A DNA stretch of 57,523 nucleotides from a virus: the IMG/VR virus record IMGVR_UViG_3300032268_001051, positions 1 to 57,523 of that record; one strand, written 5' to 3'. Positions 1 to 8,239 of the stretch are shown one piece after another. Each line of letters opens with the position of its first letter. Position 1 is the stretch's first letter. A program made the translations under genes and the position numbers. Below the pieces are notes generated by a model that saw only the letters and a program-made list of their open reading frames with translations, was not told the DNA's origin and did no database searches.

Positions 1-334
1 AAAAATCAAATTCATAATATTGTGGAAACCCTTTCCATACATTATTTTGAATTGAAGCATCTGCACCCACATAAAACAAGTTATTCTTGAATGGAAGATA
101 TTCTGTGGTTCCAGTGATAACATTACCATATAAATAACTAATTTTGAATGTTGGTCTGAATACTGTGCACCCTTGTCTTTCATTGTCATAAACATCTGCT
201 AAGCTGACTGTTGAACTTCTATCGTATTCCGTAAGTTCCTGTTGTTTTTCTTCCAAAGAAATAGAAATTTCTTGGTCGTTAGCAGGTGCTGACTTATACT
301 GTTGAGCACTTGGTATGAGTGTAAACTTATTCAT
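1..334 (-). CDS. Partial structural-type protein, cut by the left window edge
   Basis: This is the N-terminal part (about 111 residues) of a leftward gene that runs off the window. It opens MNKFTLIPSAQQYKSAPAND and is rich in aromatic and polar residues, as phage structural proteins often are. No family is recognised. Its ATG lies inside the last codons of the upstream 1765-residue gene (ATGAATAA overlap of 8 nt), which suggests translational coupling and a shared role in the baseplate or tail tip. The reading frame stays open to the window edge. The function is unknown. Confidence 0.75.
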   Translation of the reverse strand, partial: MNKFTLIPSAQQYKSAPANDQEISISLEEKQQELTEYDRSSTVSLADVYDNERQGCTVFRPTFKISYLYGNVITGTTEYLPFKNNLFYVGADASIQNNVWKGFPQYYEFDF

Positions 335-3300
335 TTGCACCATACTTAGTTTTGAATTTATCCAATGCGGTTTCTCCTTTGATTAATCCAAAGTAAAAAT
401 GATAAGGTGCACCAACTAAAAACCTACTACTTTGTGACATAGTAAATGTATCATAATTCATGTTCTGTGGTGTGCTCGTATTCGTAACACTGAAAATATA
501 ACCTCTTTGAAAGATATCATATGATGTGTTATTTCCATAATAATAGTTCGGAGTTGCCACTCTTCTTCGACTCAACGCCTGATAAGGATATTCTGTAATA
601 TCACTTATTGTTGTCGCCCAATTGTTCCTTTCACTTCCAAATATGTTTGAAACACCACCTTGTCTTAAACTCCACTGATAGAATGGAACTTGTTGTGATT
701 TGATTCCAAACTCATATGTCACCGCAGTTTGATTTGGGTCAGGTCTGAAGTTAATTATTCCAGGTGAAATATAATCCTTATCTTGTAAGTTAAACGTTGT
801 TGACGAGAAAAATATTCCCATAGTCGGATTACCTGGTGTTCCAATAACTTTAACAGGGTCATTAGAATTTCCATTTGATGGATAAAATTCAGGTGAAAAT
901 GGTATAACACCAAACTCAGAGTTAATTGACATCATCTGAGCCAAGTCAGCATCAATTCTTTGTCTTGGTAATGTTGAAAGACCTGTTCCGTATCTGTTAA
1001 ACAATTGATTCAATGAGTTGTTACCCAAAGGTATTAGTTGTTGTAAAAACTTTTCATCAGTAATTCTACTAATAACGAAAAGGTTAACAATATCTGAAGT
1101 GTCTGAATAACTTGTTGAATTAAGATTTGACATGACATACGAAGCAGTTGAGGGTTCGAATGTTATTTCATCATAGAAAGAGTCTTTCATTCCCAAATTA
1201 ACTATTGTTGTTGGGAATAATAAATTTCTTGTATTGATTGGGCTGACATCATCAGTTGTAGGTCTTCCAATAAATGGATTTGCTGCAGATGTTGTTACAT
1301 ATGGTGAACTTCTGAAATAGAAATTGTTTGTATCAGAGTCAAAATATACTAATTTTTTTGGGAATACTGGTGGTTCTGGTTTGTTTTGGCTATTAAAGTA
1401 TCTGTCAACTTGGATAGGGAACATGAATAGTGAACCATTAACCCAATTATTTGTAAAAGACTGAGCCAACACACCTCTACATAAAGCATAAAAGAACCTA
1501 TATCTGAATCCCCACTCGGCAAATGTTTTGAAGTCTTTACCATTAAATAAATCTGTTAAAGGTTTTCTTACCATTACATAACAACCATTATCAATCGCGT
1601 CTACACCCTCACATCCTAATTCAATACCAAAGTTTGTTCCATCACCTGAATAACAAGTTAAACCAACCATTCTGTCACAATCGTTCAAAGATGCCAATAC
1701 ATTTCCTTGAGCATATTGACCTTCAATATCGGCAGTTATAGTTTCAGCCCCTTGACTGAAAACAACTCCATCAACAGAATCTCCTGTTGTAAGATTATAA
1801 ACTTGGAAACCTAAGTTTTGTTGTAATAATGAAACACTCCCATTCCAATTGAACCCATTGTCGGCGTAATCTGATGATGGAAGTCTATCTGTTCTCATAA
1901 CAGTTAAGCTTGTGGTAATACTCAAAGGGTTCGCTGAAAATATTGGTAACAACGACGGACTATAATATAATTGTTCCGTTATAGTATCATATCTTGTATA
2001 AGACGCAGCATTACAAGGTCTAAAAATAAAGAGGTCATTATTTGTGAATCCATAATTACCGTCTAAAATTGCACCTCCAGACAAGTCATCTGAGTTGTTA
2101 TATCTTGTTTCGGTAGAACCAACACCAAATCCTGGTGGATATGGTGCCGCATCTGTAAGTTGGGTAAACATATTACTCGTTTTGCTAATTACACCTCCAT
2201 TAGGTGTCACATCAATATAGTTGTTAGAATAATATGAATTCCCCAAGGCTGTTATTGAGCTGTTGTTACTATCGAGAGCTCCGTAGAATCCAACAAGTGG
2301 TGTTGTGAAGGCACTGAATGTTAATCCCGCTGTGCTAACTGGTGGATTGATTGGTTGGAAAAAGTTTGATTGGTAGAATATATTACTTTGAACATTATGT
2401 TGTTGAACTGTAGTTGTTGAACCCGCAGGAAGTTTTTGTATTGGCACATTGACTCTTGTCGAAGCGGTAATAACAACGTCGTCCTCATTCGGGTGTCCCA
2501 ATATTTTTCCAATACCATATTTGTTGACATATTGTGGTGAATAAGGGTCAACTCCTCTTTGTAATATCAAAACTTTTTGTGTTTCAAATTCATTAAGATA
2601 AGTTGCATTGAGTTTTTCATACCATATATTAGTTCTACTATTCGTAGGATTTGTTCCGAAGTAACCATTCCTACATTCGTCAAACGTTATAATTGTTGAT
2701 GGTTGAATTAACTGATTCCAAAAACTTGAGTTTGATGTCAATCCATTTGAATTAGTTGTAGCCAATCCTGGCAGAGAATAAACCGGTGAATTATTAATCA
2801 TTGTTTTGGTAACAGTAATCGCTGTTAAGACTTGATAATATTCAATATCCATCGGATAGTCATATCCTCTACACTCATCACCATAACCAGTGATAGTATA
2901 AATTGCAGTTCCACCTAATGAACTTAAATCAATACAATCAACATCACTGATTGTGTAAGCACTTACAGAACTTGCCAGTATGATTCTATCACCATAACAA
3001 TTAAGATATGATACAGTTCCAGCCTCAGTCACATTAACAGTAACACTTGTTACACATGTTGGAGTAAATCCAGTTGGTAAAGTATAGTTAGTTGATGCGT
3101 CGCTAGTCTGTGAGGTAGCATAATTTACAGTAATTGGTATAAAACCTGTTGGGACTTTTCCAGTCAGTCCAGATATTAATTTACCTCCTTTAGTTGTTCC
3201 TGTCCATCTATAGTTGGGGTCTTGCGAAAGCGCTGGGTTAACAAAAGTTATTAAATCTCCTGGTGTGTAATCTCCTGAGGTAAGAACTGTCAAGGTATTA

Positions 3301-5624
3301 TCATAGTGAAACCCTTGATTGTTGTCAGTTGCAAATGTTACTTTAATTTTGTTGGTATTATCAAAAAATTTAGACCTCAAATTATAAATGTTAATTCTTT
3401 CACCGATTGGCAAATCAAATGTAAGTCCAAACATATTTTTAACACTATCGCCAGCAGGTCTTCCAAATTTTTGTGAACGAGTTGTATGATATATTTTAGG
3501 ATTTTTAGAACTTCCAGGCACACCTGATAAAGGTTGTGCAAAAGTTGATGCAATAGTATTCAAAACACTATCATAGTTCTCATCTGTAACAGATACAGTA
3601 TTTGTAACTATCGGTTTAGTTGCAAGATAGGCTTCTAATGTAGGAACATATGATTCACTACCTGATACTTGTGTAACTTGAGAAGGTATTGGAGGAACGT
3701 CTTCAGTATTTGTTGTGACAGGTGTAATATTTCCATTACTACATTCACAAGCCTGACAATCAGGATACTGAATCATTGCCAACTTTATGGGGTCAAAGTT
3801 GTATGATGTGAGTTTACCAAAATTTTTAATCAATGCTCTTGTAAGAAATCCATAAAAACCTAATCTTAAAAGGATAACTCCAGCAGTTATAGCCATATTC
3901 CATGTCAAAGGATTCGCCGCTGCGTAAATCGCAAAATTATATGCTTCTATAAGCGTTTGAACAACAGCTTTAGCCGCAAACCCGATTAGTATACCAATCA
4001 CAACCACCGCAAACTTATTATATAACCATGCAACGAAATGATACAAAATCAATAAAGGAAGCCCAATTATCTGAATAACTTGGAATATTATTGCAAATAA
4101 GAAGTAAATGAAATCAAAGTTTCTAAACCCTTCATTGACAGGGAATTTGTTGACTGAGTCCGCACACTCGTTACTATCAATTTCTTTAATTCCAATAAAC
4201 TTACCTCTACCCCCACTTTTATATTGGTCAATTAAACCTGATACCGTATAAACTCTATTGAAATCAAACTGATAGAAAGTATCTTGACAATCAATCATCT
4301 CATTCAACTTTTTTATTCTTTGAGTTGAATTGAACCCTTTGGTGTAACCCGACCAATCTAATCCAAAATAATAGGAACTTCCTAGTTGATTATTTCCTCC
4401 TGTAAGGTTAGGGTCTGAGTTTGAATTAACCCAACCATATTCTCTTATATTTGGAACCAAATAATAAGGTCTTCTTGTTTGTTCAGATAACTGATTAGAT
4501 TGCTGCCATTTTATTTTAAACCTATATTTCGCCTTTGTTGGAATACCGATTGTAGGGTCATTAGACAAAACCCTTTCTCCAAATTCATTTGTAACAATAT
4601 AATCCAAGTTCATTGGAAGTTCTGCCAACCATGAGCCGTTACCATCGATTACATTTCCGTTTTGTTCTAACTTAAATTCCTCTAAAATTGGGTTACCATT
4701 GGAGTCTATTTGTATGGTTTGTCTTATAGCTAAAATTTGACCAGGTCCGGCTTGTAGTTGACATAGATTCCCAAAATTATCTCTAACTTTTCCACCCAAT
4801 CCATCTCTACCCCCTTTTATTCTAAAAGTATCTGGTGTGGAATAAATTGAACCCATGAAAACTGAGGTCGGTTGAATATCTACGTTTGCGTCATCTCTTA
4901 AATCAAAATCTAATCTGTTGATGGCTATTTGACAAATTGCAGGTTCTCCCCAAAGAGGTGATATTTCAATTTGTTTATTAATTGAAATAATCTGTGGTAG
5001 GGAATTCAAGTCTGTCGATATCTTGAAAGTATCACCAGCAACTTGAGCTTCCGTGGCTAAACCGATTCTAATTAAATCTTGTGGTGTCAAAGAAAACTCT
5101 CCGATATCTGATAGGTCTACATCCATTAAGATATTTTGAATACCTAATGGAACCCCCATAATCATATAATCTCCACTCTCATTTGTCTTTGCAGTAAATT
5201 TGTAGTATTTGTCGTAGATGTCTACAACAGTTGTCGCAGTCAAAGCATCTATTCTTGAAGGTAATGTCCCTGTTGCTGCGTGTTTGGAATATGATTTCTC
5301 ATATGGAAGAAGATTGTATCTATAACCATCTTCATTTCTATCATTAACTGACTTATAAGGATAAATTGAAGTAATGATTGGATTGGATTGGTCTACAACC
5401 TCAATTGGAATAAAGACCGCAACCCTTGCATTAGGAACACCTAACCCATTATTAGCTGTAACTCTTCCAACAAGAACACCATAATCAGAGCAAGCTCTGA
5501 CATAAATGTCCTCCTGTTGTAACTTGAGAGACAAAATCTCGAGAAATTCGAACTCTTGGTCTATTTGAACGTTTATCGTCTTGTTAACACCGAGTTCGGT
5601 CCTAATCCTATACGATTGACCCAT
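327..5624 (-). CDS. Giant baseplate-associated structural protein with central membrane-type segments
   Basis: The 1765-residue product is not assigned to a named family. Residues about 40-170 look like a carboxypeptidase-regulatory/transthyretin-like beta domain (a GRVTANNGLGVPNARV stretch, then an ESGDYMIMGVPLG-type turn). Residues about 505-600 hold roughly three long hydrophobic segments with few charges, unusual for a tail protein, followed by a CQACEC cysteine cluster near residue 622. The rest is Asn/Ser/Thr-rich and beta-like. It lies directly downstream of the gp6 and gp25 wedge genes and overlaps the next structural gene, so a baseplate or tail-tip role is inferred. The start is preceded by a CTATTTATAA motif 12 nt upstream and has no Shine-Dalgarno sequence. 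Confidence 0.7.
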   Translation of the reverse strand: MGQSYRIRTELGVNKTINVQIDQEFEFLEILSLKLQQEDIYVRACSDYGVLVGRVTANNGLGVPNARVAVFIPIEVVDQSNPIITSIYPYKSVNDRNEDGYRYNLLPYEKSYSKHAATGTLPSRIDALTATTVVDIYDKYYKFTAKTNESGDYMIMGVPLGIQNILMDVDLSDIGEFSLTPQDLIRIGLATEAQVAGDTFKISTDLNSLPQIISINKQIEISPLWGEPAICQIAINRLDFDLRDDANVDIQPTSVFMGSIYSTPDTFRIKGGRDGLGGKVRDNFGNLCQLQAGPGQILAIRQTIQIDSNGNPILEEFKLEQNGNVIDGNGSWLAELPMNLDYIVTNEFGERVLSNDPTIGIPTKAKYRFKIKWQQSNQLSEQTRRPYYLVPNIREYGWVNSNSDPNLTGGNNQLGSSYYFGLDWSGYTKGFNSTQRIKKLNEMIDCQDTFYQFDFNRVYTVSGLIDQYKSGGRGKFIGIKEIDSNECADSVNKFPVNEGFRNFDFIYFLFAIIFQVIQIIGLPLLILYHFVAWLYNKFAVVVIGILIGFAAKAVVQTLIEAYNFAIYAAANPLTWNMAITAGVILLRLGFYGFLTRALIKNFGKLTSYNFDPIKLAMIQYPDCQACECSNGNITPVTTNTEDVPPIPSQVTQVSGSESYVPTLEAYLATKPIVTNTVSVTDENYDSVLNTIASTFAQPLSGVPGSSKNPKIYHTTRSQKFGRPAGDSVKNMFGLTFDLPIGERINIYNLRSKFFDNTNKIKVTFATDNNQGFHYDNTLTVLTSGDYTPGDLITFVNPALSQDPNYRWTGTTKGGKLISGLTGKVPTGFIPITVNYATSQTSDASTNYTLPTGFTPTCVTSVTVNVTEAGTVSYLNCYGDRIILASSVSAYTISDVDCIDLSSLGGTAIYTITGYGDECRGYDYPMDIEYYQVLTAITVTKTMINNSPVYSLPGLATTNSNGLTSNSSFWNQLIQPSTIITFDECRNGYFGTNPTNSRTNIWYEKLNATYLNEFETQKVLILQRGVDPYSPQYVNKYGIGKILGHPNEDDVVITASTRVNVPIQKLPAGSTTTVQQHNVQSNIFYQSNFFQPINPPVSTAGLTFSAFTTPLVGFYGALDSNNSSITALGNSYYSNNYIDVTPNGGVISKTSNMFTQLTDAAPYPPGFGVGSTETRYNNSDDLSGGAILDGNYGFTNNDLFIFRPCNAASYTRYDTITEQLYYSPSLLPIFSANPLSITTSLTVMRTDRLPSSDYADNGFNWNGSVSLLQQNLGFQVYNLTTGDSVDGVVFSQGAETITADIEGQYAQGNVLASLNDCDRMVGLTCYSGDGTNFGIELGCEGVDAIDNGCYVMVRKPLTDLFNGKDFKTFAEWGFRYRFFYALCRGVLAQSFTNNWVNGSLFMFPIQVDRYFNSQNKPEPPVFPKKLVYFDSDTNNFYFRSSPYVTTSAANPFIGRPTTDDVSPINTRNLLFPTTIVNLGMKDSFYDEITFEPSTASYVMSNLNSTSYSDTSDIVNLFVISRITDEKFLQQLIPLGNNSLNQLFNRYGTGLSTLPRQRIDADLAQMMSINSEFGVIPFSPEFYPSNGNSNDPVKVIGTPGNPTMGIFFSSTTFNLQDKDYISPGIINFRPDPNQTAVTYEFGIKSQQVPFYQWSLRQGGVSNIFGSERNNWATTISDITEYPYQALSRRRVATPNYYYGNNTSYDIFQRGYIFSVTNTSTPQNMNYDTFTMSQSSRFLVGAPYHFYFGLIKGETALDKFKTKYGANE

Positions 5625-5636
5625 TGAGATGTTTAG

Positions 5637-5646
5637 TTATAAATAG
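5637..5646 (-). promoter_or_regulatory. TATTTATA promoter-like motif before the 1765-residue gene
   Basis: CTATTTATAA reads toward the ATG at 5624. The same core recurs upstream of many genes in the window on both strands, so it is inferred to be the phage promoter core. No other signal is evident in this 87-nt gap. Confidence 0.5.
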
Positions 5647-5711
5647 TTAATGTGAATTTTTTTGGGAACACACATTCAAATTATAACTCAATAATGAAAT
5701 AAATAAACTTG

Positions 5712-7550
5712 TTAAGAGAATGTAACTGTTTGGAAATTCTTAACCGATACTCTAATGTCTTTATTTGGGTATCTGATTTGATATACCTGATTTGGTTGGG
5801 CGAAAATAGTGTCGTCAACTGGTCCGATAGCCTTTGTTTCAGCATTTGAATATTCCATAGATGTTTCAGCAGATGAGTATTGTCCTCCAACCTCATTGAA
5901 TACATCAACACTTGTAACTGTCAATACTCCATTAGAATCTTGTATGATACTCTTAAGTTCCGATAGATACACATTCTGACCAAGTTGTCTTATTTGTGGA
6001 TTGAAATAAGATGAAACTTTATCAATTACATCAGATATAACCTGACCTGAATTCTGAGCAGAATCTAAAACAATAGAGACATCAACACTCAAATCTATAA
6101 CTTCAGCACTTAATATTGAAATATAATCGTTCATCATTCTATAGTTAGAAAGATAATTTGCAATATTTTGTCTCAAAGTGTTAGAAACAATACTTGTAAG
6201 TTTTCCTGAAGTATCATAAGATAATATTTGAATCAAAATTTTATTATCATTTTCTGTGATTGATACTTTTGCAGGTGCTCCATATTGTGAAGGCATATTT
6301 CTCAAGATTGATTCATAATCTTGAACAGTAACGGCTCTTTTTTGTGCTGCAAAGTTGAATGATACATAATTTCTTATCTCTTCAAGTGAAGGAACACCAG
6401 CCCCACCAATTGCAGCAGTAACGTTGTTACATCTTAATGAATTAACAACAGCTGAGTTGGTTGACTCCGAAGGACCATTAACAAAGAAGTTTACGGTTCC
6501 TACCTGATTGATAATATTAGTTCCTAAGTTTGTTGCCAAACCACCACCAACTCTATACTGAACAAATAGTGTTGAGTTCGGTATCAATGCAGAACCTAAA
6601 GATAAATTGTTTGAATATTTTTGAAGGTCTAATGTTGCACCAACTGTAGTGAATTGGTCTAAGGCATCTTGAGCGGTATTTGTTCCACCACCAAAAGTCA
6701 TTTTTTTGAATCCTTCAGGTGTAAATTCTGTGATGAATCTGTTTTGTGTCTGAATATATCTACCAACTTTAATACCAGGTTGGTCAGAAACTTTAGTTGG
6801 GTCTTCGATGAATACTCTGTCTTCTGCTAAAGCATCAACTTCATACCATCTGTTTTCTATTCCAATAAATTCAGCTGTAGTTGGAATGTTAGTATATTGT
6901 GTTCCGTTCTTTAGAAGAACACTTGTTATACCCAAAACATTTTTCTCAGGTAAAAACAATTCAAAGAATGGCTTAACATCGTTAGGTGTAATAACTCTCT
7001 TGAATACTTTGGTAATACCGTTAACAACAACTTCTCTTTTAGTTATTGTATAATTTACAAGAACCCCGTTAGCATTGAAGTTAGGTATTTTTAATCTGTT
7101 AGGAAACCCTTCTGAGTTATATGGTGATGTAAAATCAATGTCGTTAACGTTTTCAAAAACAATACCCGCACCAACAACTTGTGAACCTCTTAACAAAGTT
7201 CCCAAATATCTTTCATCTTCTTTATCACCGAAAGCCGGAACTGTTATTGAAAAATCTACTAAAGCAACTGATGGTCTTTGACCTGGTATCTTTAAACCAT
7301 ATGTTCTGGCAATGTTATAAATTGAAGACTTTTGTTGTGCATATTGAAGAACAGTTTCCTGTATACTTCTATCAATTTGATAATTTAGGTTATCTGAAAT
7401 AGCGGCATTTAAGTCTAAGAATACTGAGAATACAGATGCATCGTTAAAATCTTGAATTAATTCAGGATAATACGTTCTAACATAATTGATAAGTTCAGCT
7501 CTTACACCTTGATAATCTCTTGTAGTATATGATATTTTACGATTTGCCAT
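5712..7550 (-). CDS. Baseplate wedge subunit, T4 gp6-like (baseplate J family)
   Basis: The 612-residue protein is close in length to T4 gp6 (660). Its N-terminus (KISYTTRDYQGVRAELINYV, then YPELIQDFNDASVFSVFLDL) has the typical opening of gp6/baseplate-J proteins, including the LNYQIDRSIQE helix. In T4, gp6 dimers form the ring linking baseplate wedges. The C-terminal half has the usual alternating beta and helical pattern with a YESILRNMPSQYGAPAKV stretch typical of J-type proteins. It follows gp25 with only a 5-nt gap, matching the paired gp25-gp6 order of contractile phages. An ATG start is used. Confidence 0.92.
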   Translation of the reverse strand: MANRKISYTTRDYQGVRAELINYVRTYYPELIQDFNDASVFSVFLDLNAAISDNLNYQIDRSIQETVLQYAQQKSSIYNIARTYGLKIPGQRPSVALVDFSITVPAFGDKEDERYLGTLLRGSQVVGAGIVFENVNDIDFTSPYNSEGFPNRLKIPNFNANGVLVNYTITKREVVVNGITKVFKRVITPNDVKPFFELFLPEKNVLGITSVLLKNGTQYTNIPTTAEFIGIENRWYEVDALAEDRVFIEDPTKVSDQPGIKVGRYIQTQNRFITEFTPEGFKKMTFGGGTNTAQDALDQFTTVGATLDLQKYSNNLSLGSALIPNSTLFVQYRVGGGLATNLGTNIINQVGTVNFFVNGPSESTNSAVVNSLRCNNVTAAIGGAGVPSLEEIRNYVSFNFAAQKRAVTVQDYESILRNMPSQYGAPAKVSITENDNKILIQILSYDTSGKLTSIVSNTLRQNIANYLSNYRMMNDYISILSAEVIDLSVDVSIVLDSAQNSGQVISDVIDKVSSYFNPQIRQLGQNVYLSELKSIIQDSNGVLTVTSVDVFNEVGGQYSSAETSMEYSNAETKAIGPVDDTIFAQPNQVYQIRYPNKDIRVSVKNFQTVTFS

Positions 7551-7555
7551 CTATC

Positions 7556-8029
7556 TTAAATATTGATAATTATAAAATCACTCTCACTAAATGTTTGTGA
7601 GTTTGTTGCGTAATCTATTTTAATTTTTGCAGTGTAGTCTGCAGTCCCTTTACCAGGTAATCTGTATATGTCATACATTTTAGCATCACCAACACTTGTT
7701 GTATTTGCTTGAGTGTCTGTTTCATTTGCAACATCCGCAGGTTCGATAGTTATTTTATTAACTAACAAGTTTGGCATATATCTTTGAATTGAATCTCTGA
7801 TGTCCGCTTCAATCGCACTGAATGTTAACCCATCAAAAGGTTCAAAGACATATTCGTAAAGTCTTGTCCCAAAATCAGGAAGATAATATCTTGAACCTTT
7901 TCTTGTCAATAATAGATGAATTAAATCCGCTCTAACCTCTTGTCTTTGAAACTCGGTTAGTTGTAAATAATCACCTCGTGTTGAATCCTGAAATGGGAAA
8001 TTTATACCATATGTAGTTCCATCTGCCAT
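7556..8029 (-). CDS. Baseplate wedge subunit, gp25-like (GPW/gp25 family)
   Basis: The 157-residue protein carries the conserved core of the gp25 fold: SRYYLPDFGTRLYEYVFEPF followed by an acidic helix (IEADIRDSIQRYMP). Despite its historical name, gp25 has no lysozyme activity; in T4 it joins gp6 and gp53 in the wedge core and is thought to start sheath polymerisation. The length is slightly above T4 gp25 (132). The start is chosen because the motif GTATATTTATC ends 4 nt upstream of this ATG. It leads directly into the gp6-like gene. Confidence 0.92.
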   Translation of the reverse strand: MADGTTYGINFPFQDSTRGDYLQLTEFQRQEVRADLIHLLLTRKGSRYYLPDFGTRLYEYVFEPFDGLTFSAIEADIRDSIQRYMPNLLVNKITIEPADVANETDTQANTTSVGDAKMYDIYRLPGKGTADYTAKIKIDYATNSQTFSESDFIIINI

Positions 8030-8033
8030 ATGT

Positions 8034-8044
8034 GATAAATATAC
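8034..8044 (-). promoter_or_regulatory. TATTTATA promoter-like motif before gp25
   Basis: GTATATTTATC lies 4 nt upstream of the gp25 start codon. It belongs to the recurring motif set. The extreme closeness to the ATG implies a very short leader if it is a true -10 element. Confidence 0.5.
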
Positions 8045-8049
8045 TTGGA

Positions 8050-8238
8050 TTATTTTTTTCTTAAATAGATATTACCCTTTTGAGCCTTTGGTTCAAAAGG
8101 ACAATGCCTGCACCCATTCCCACAACAATATCCTCTCTCTATATGATATTCTTCAGTGAATACAGTTCTACCATTTTCTTCATAAAAATGAGAAGGGAGA
8201 AGTTTTGGCTTCTCCCTTTTTATATTTTGTGATTCCAT
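8050..8238 (-). CDS. Small Cys-rich protein, DUF5522 family
   Basis: The 62-residue protein ends in the hallmark YCCGNGCRHCPF motif of DUF5522. That is four cysteines in a CC-x3-C-x2-C arrangement that could bind a metal, preceded by the usual VFTEEYH-x4-GY stretch. The family's function is unknown; I know it mainly from Bacteroidota and some eukaryotes. Its ATG lies 1 nt after the reductase stop (TAA A ATG), so it is translationally linked to the ribonucleotide reductase. A terminator-like hairpin lies inside its first codons, which may limit its expression. A role as a redox or metal partner of the reductase is speculation from position only. Confidence 0.8.
   Translation of the reverse strand: MESQNIKREKPKLLPSHFYEENGRTVFTEEYHIERGYCCGNGCRHCPFEPKAQKGNIYLRKK
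8193..8218 (-). terminator. Terminator-like hairpin inside the DUF5522 start
   Basis: A 10-bp perfect stem (AAGGGAGAAG paired with CTTCTCCCTT, 6-nt loop) lies about 20 nt downstream of the reductase stop. On the minus strand it is followed by TCTCATTTTTATG, a broken T-run. On the plus strand it is followed directly by TTTTTATATTTT. It may attenuate transcription leaving the reductase gene while overlapping the DUF5522 coding sequence. Confidence 0.5.
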
Positions 8239-8239
8239 T

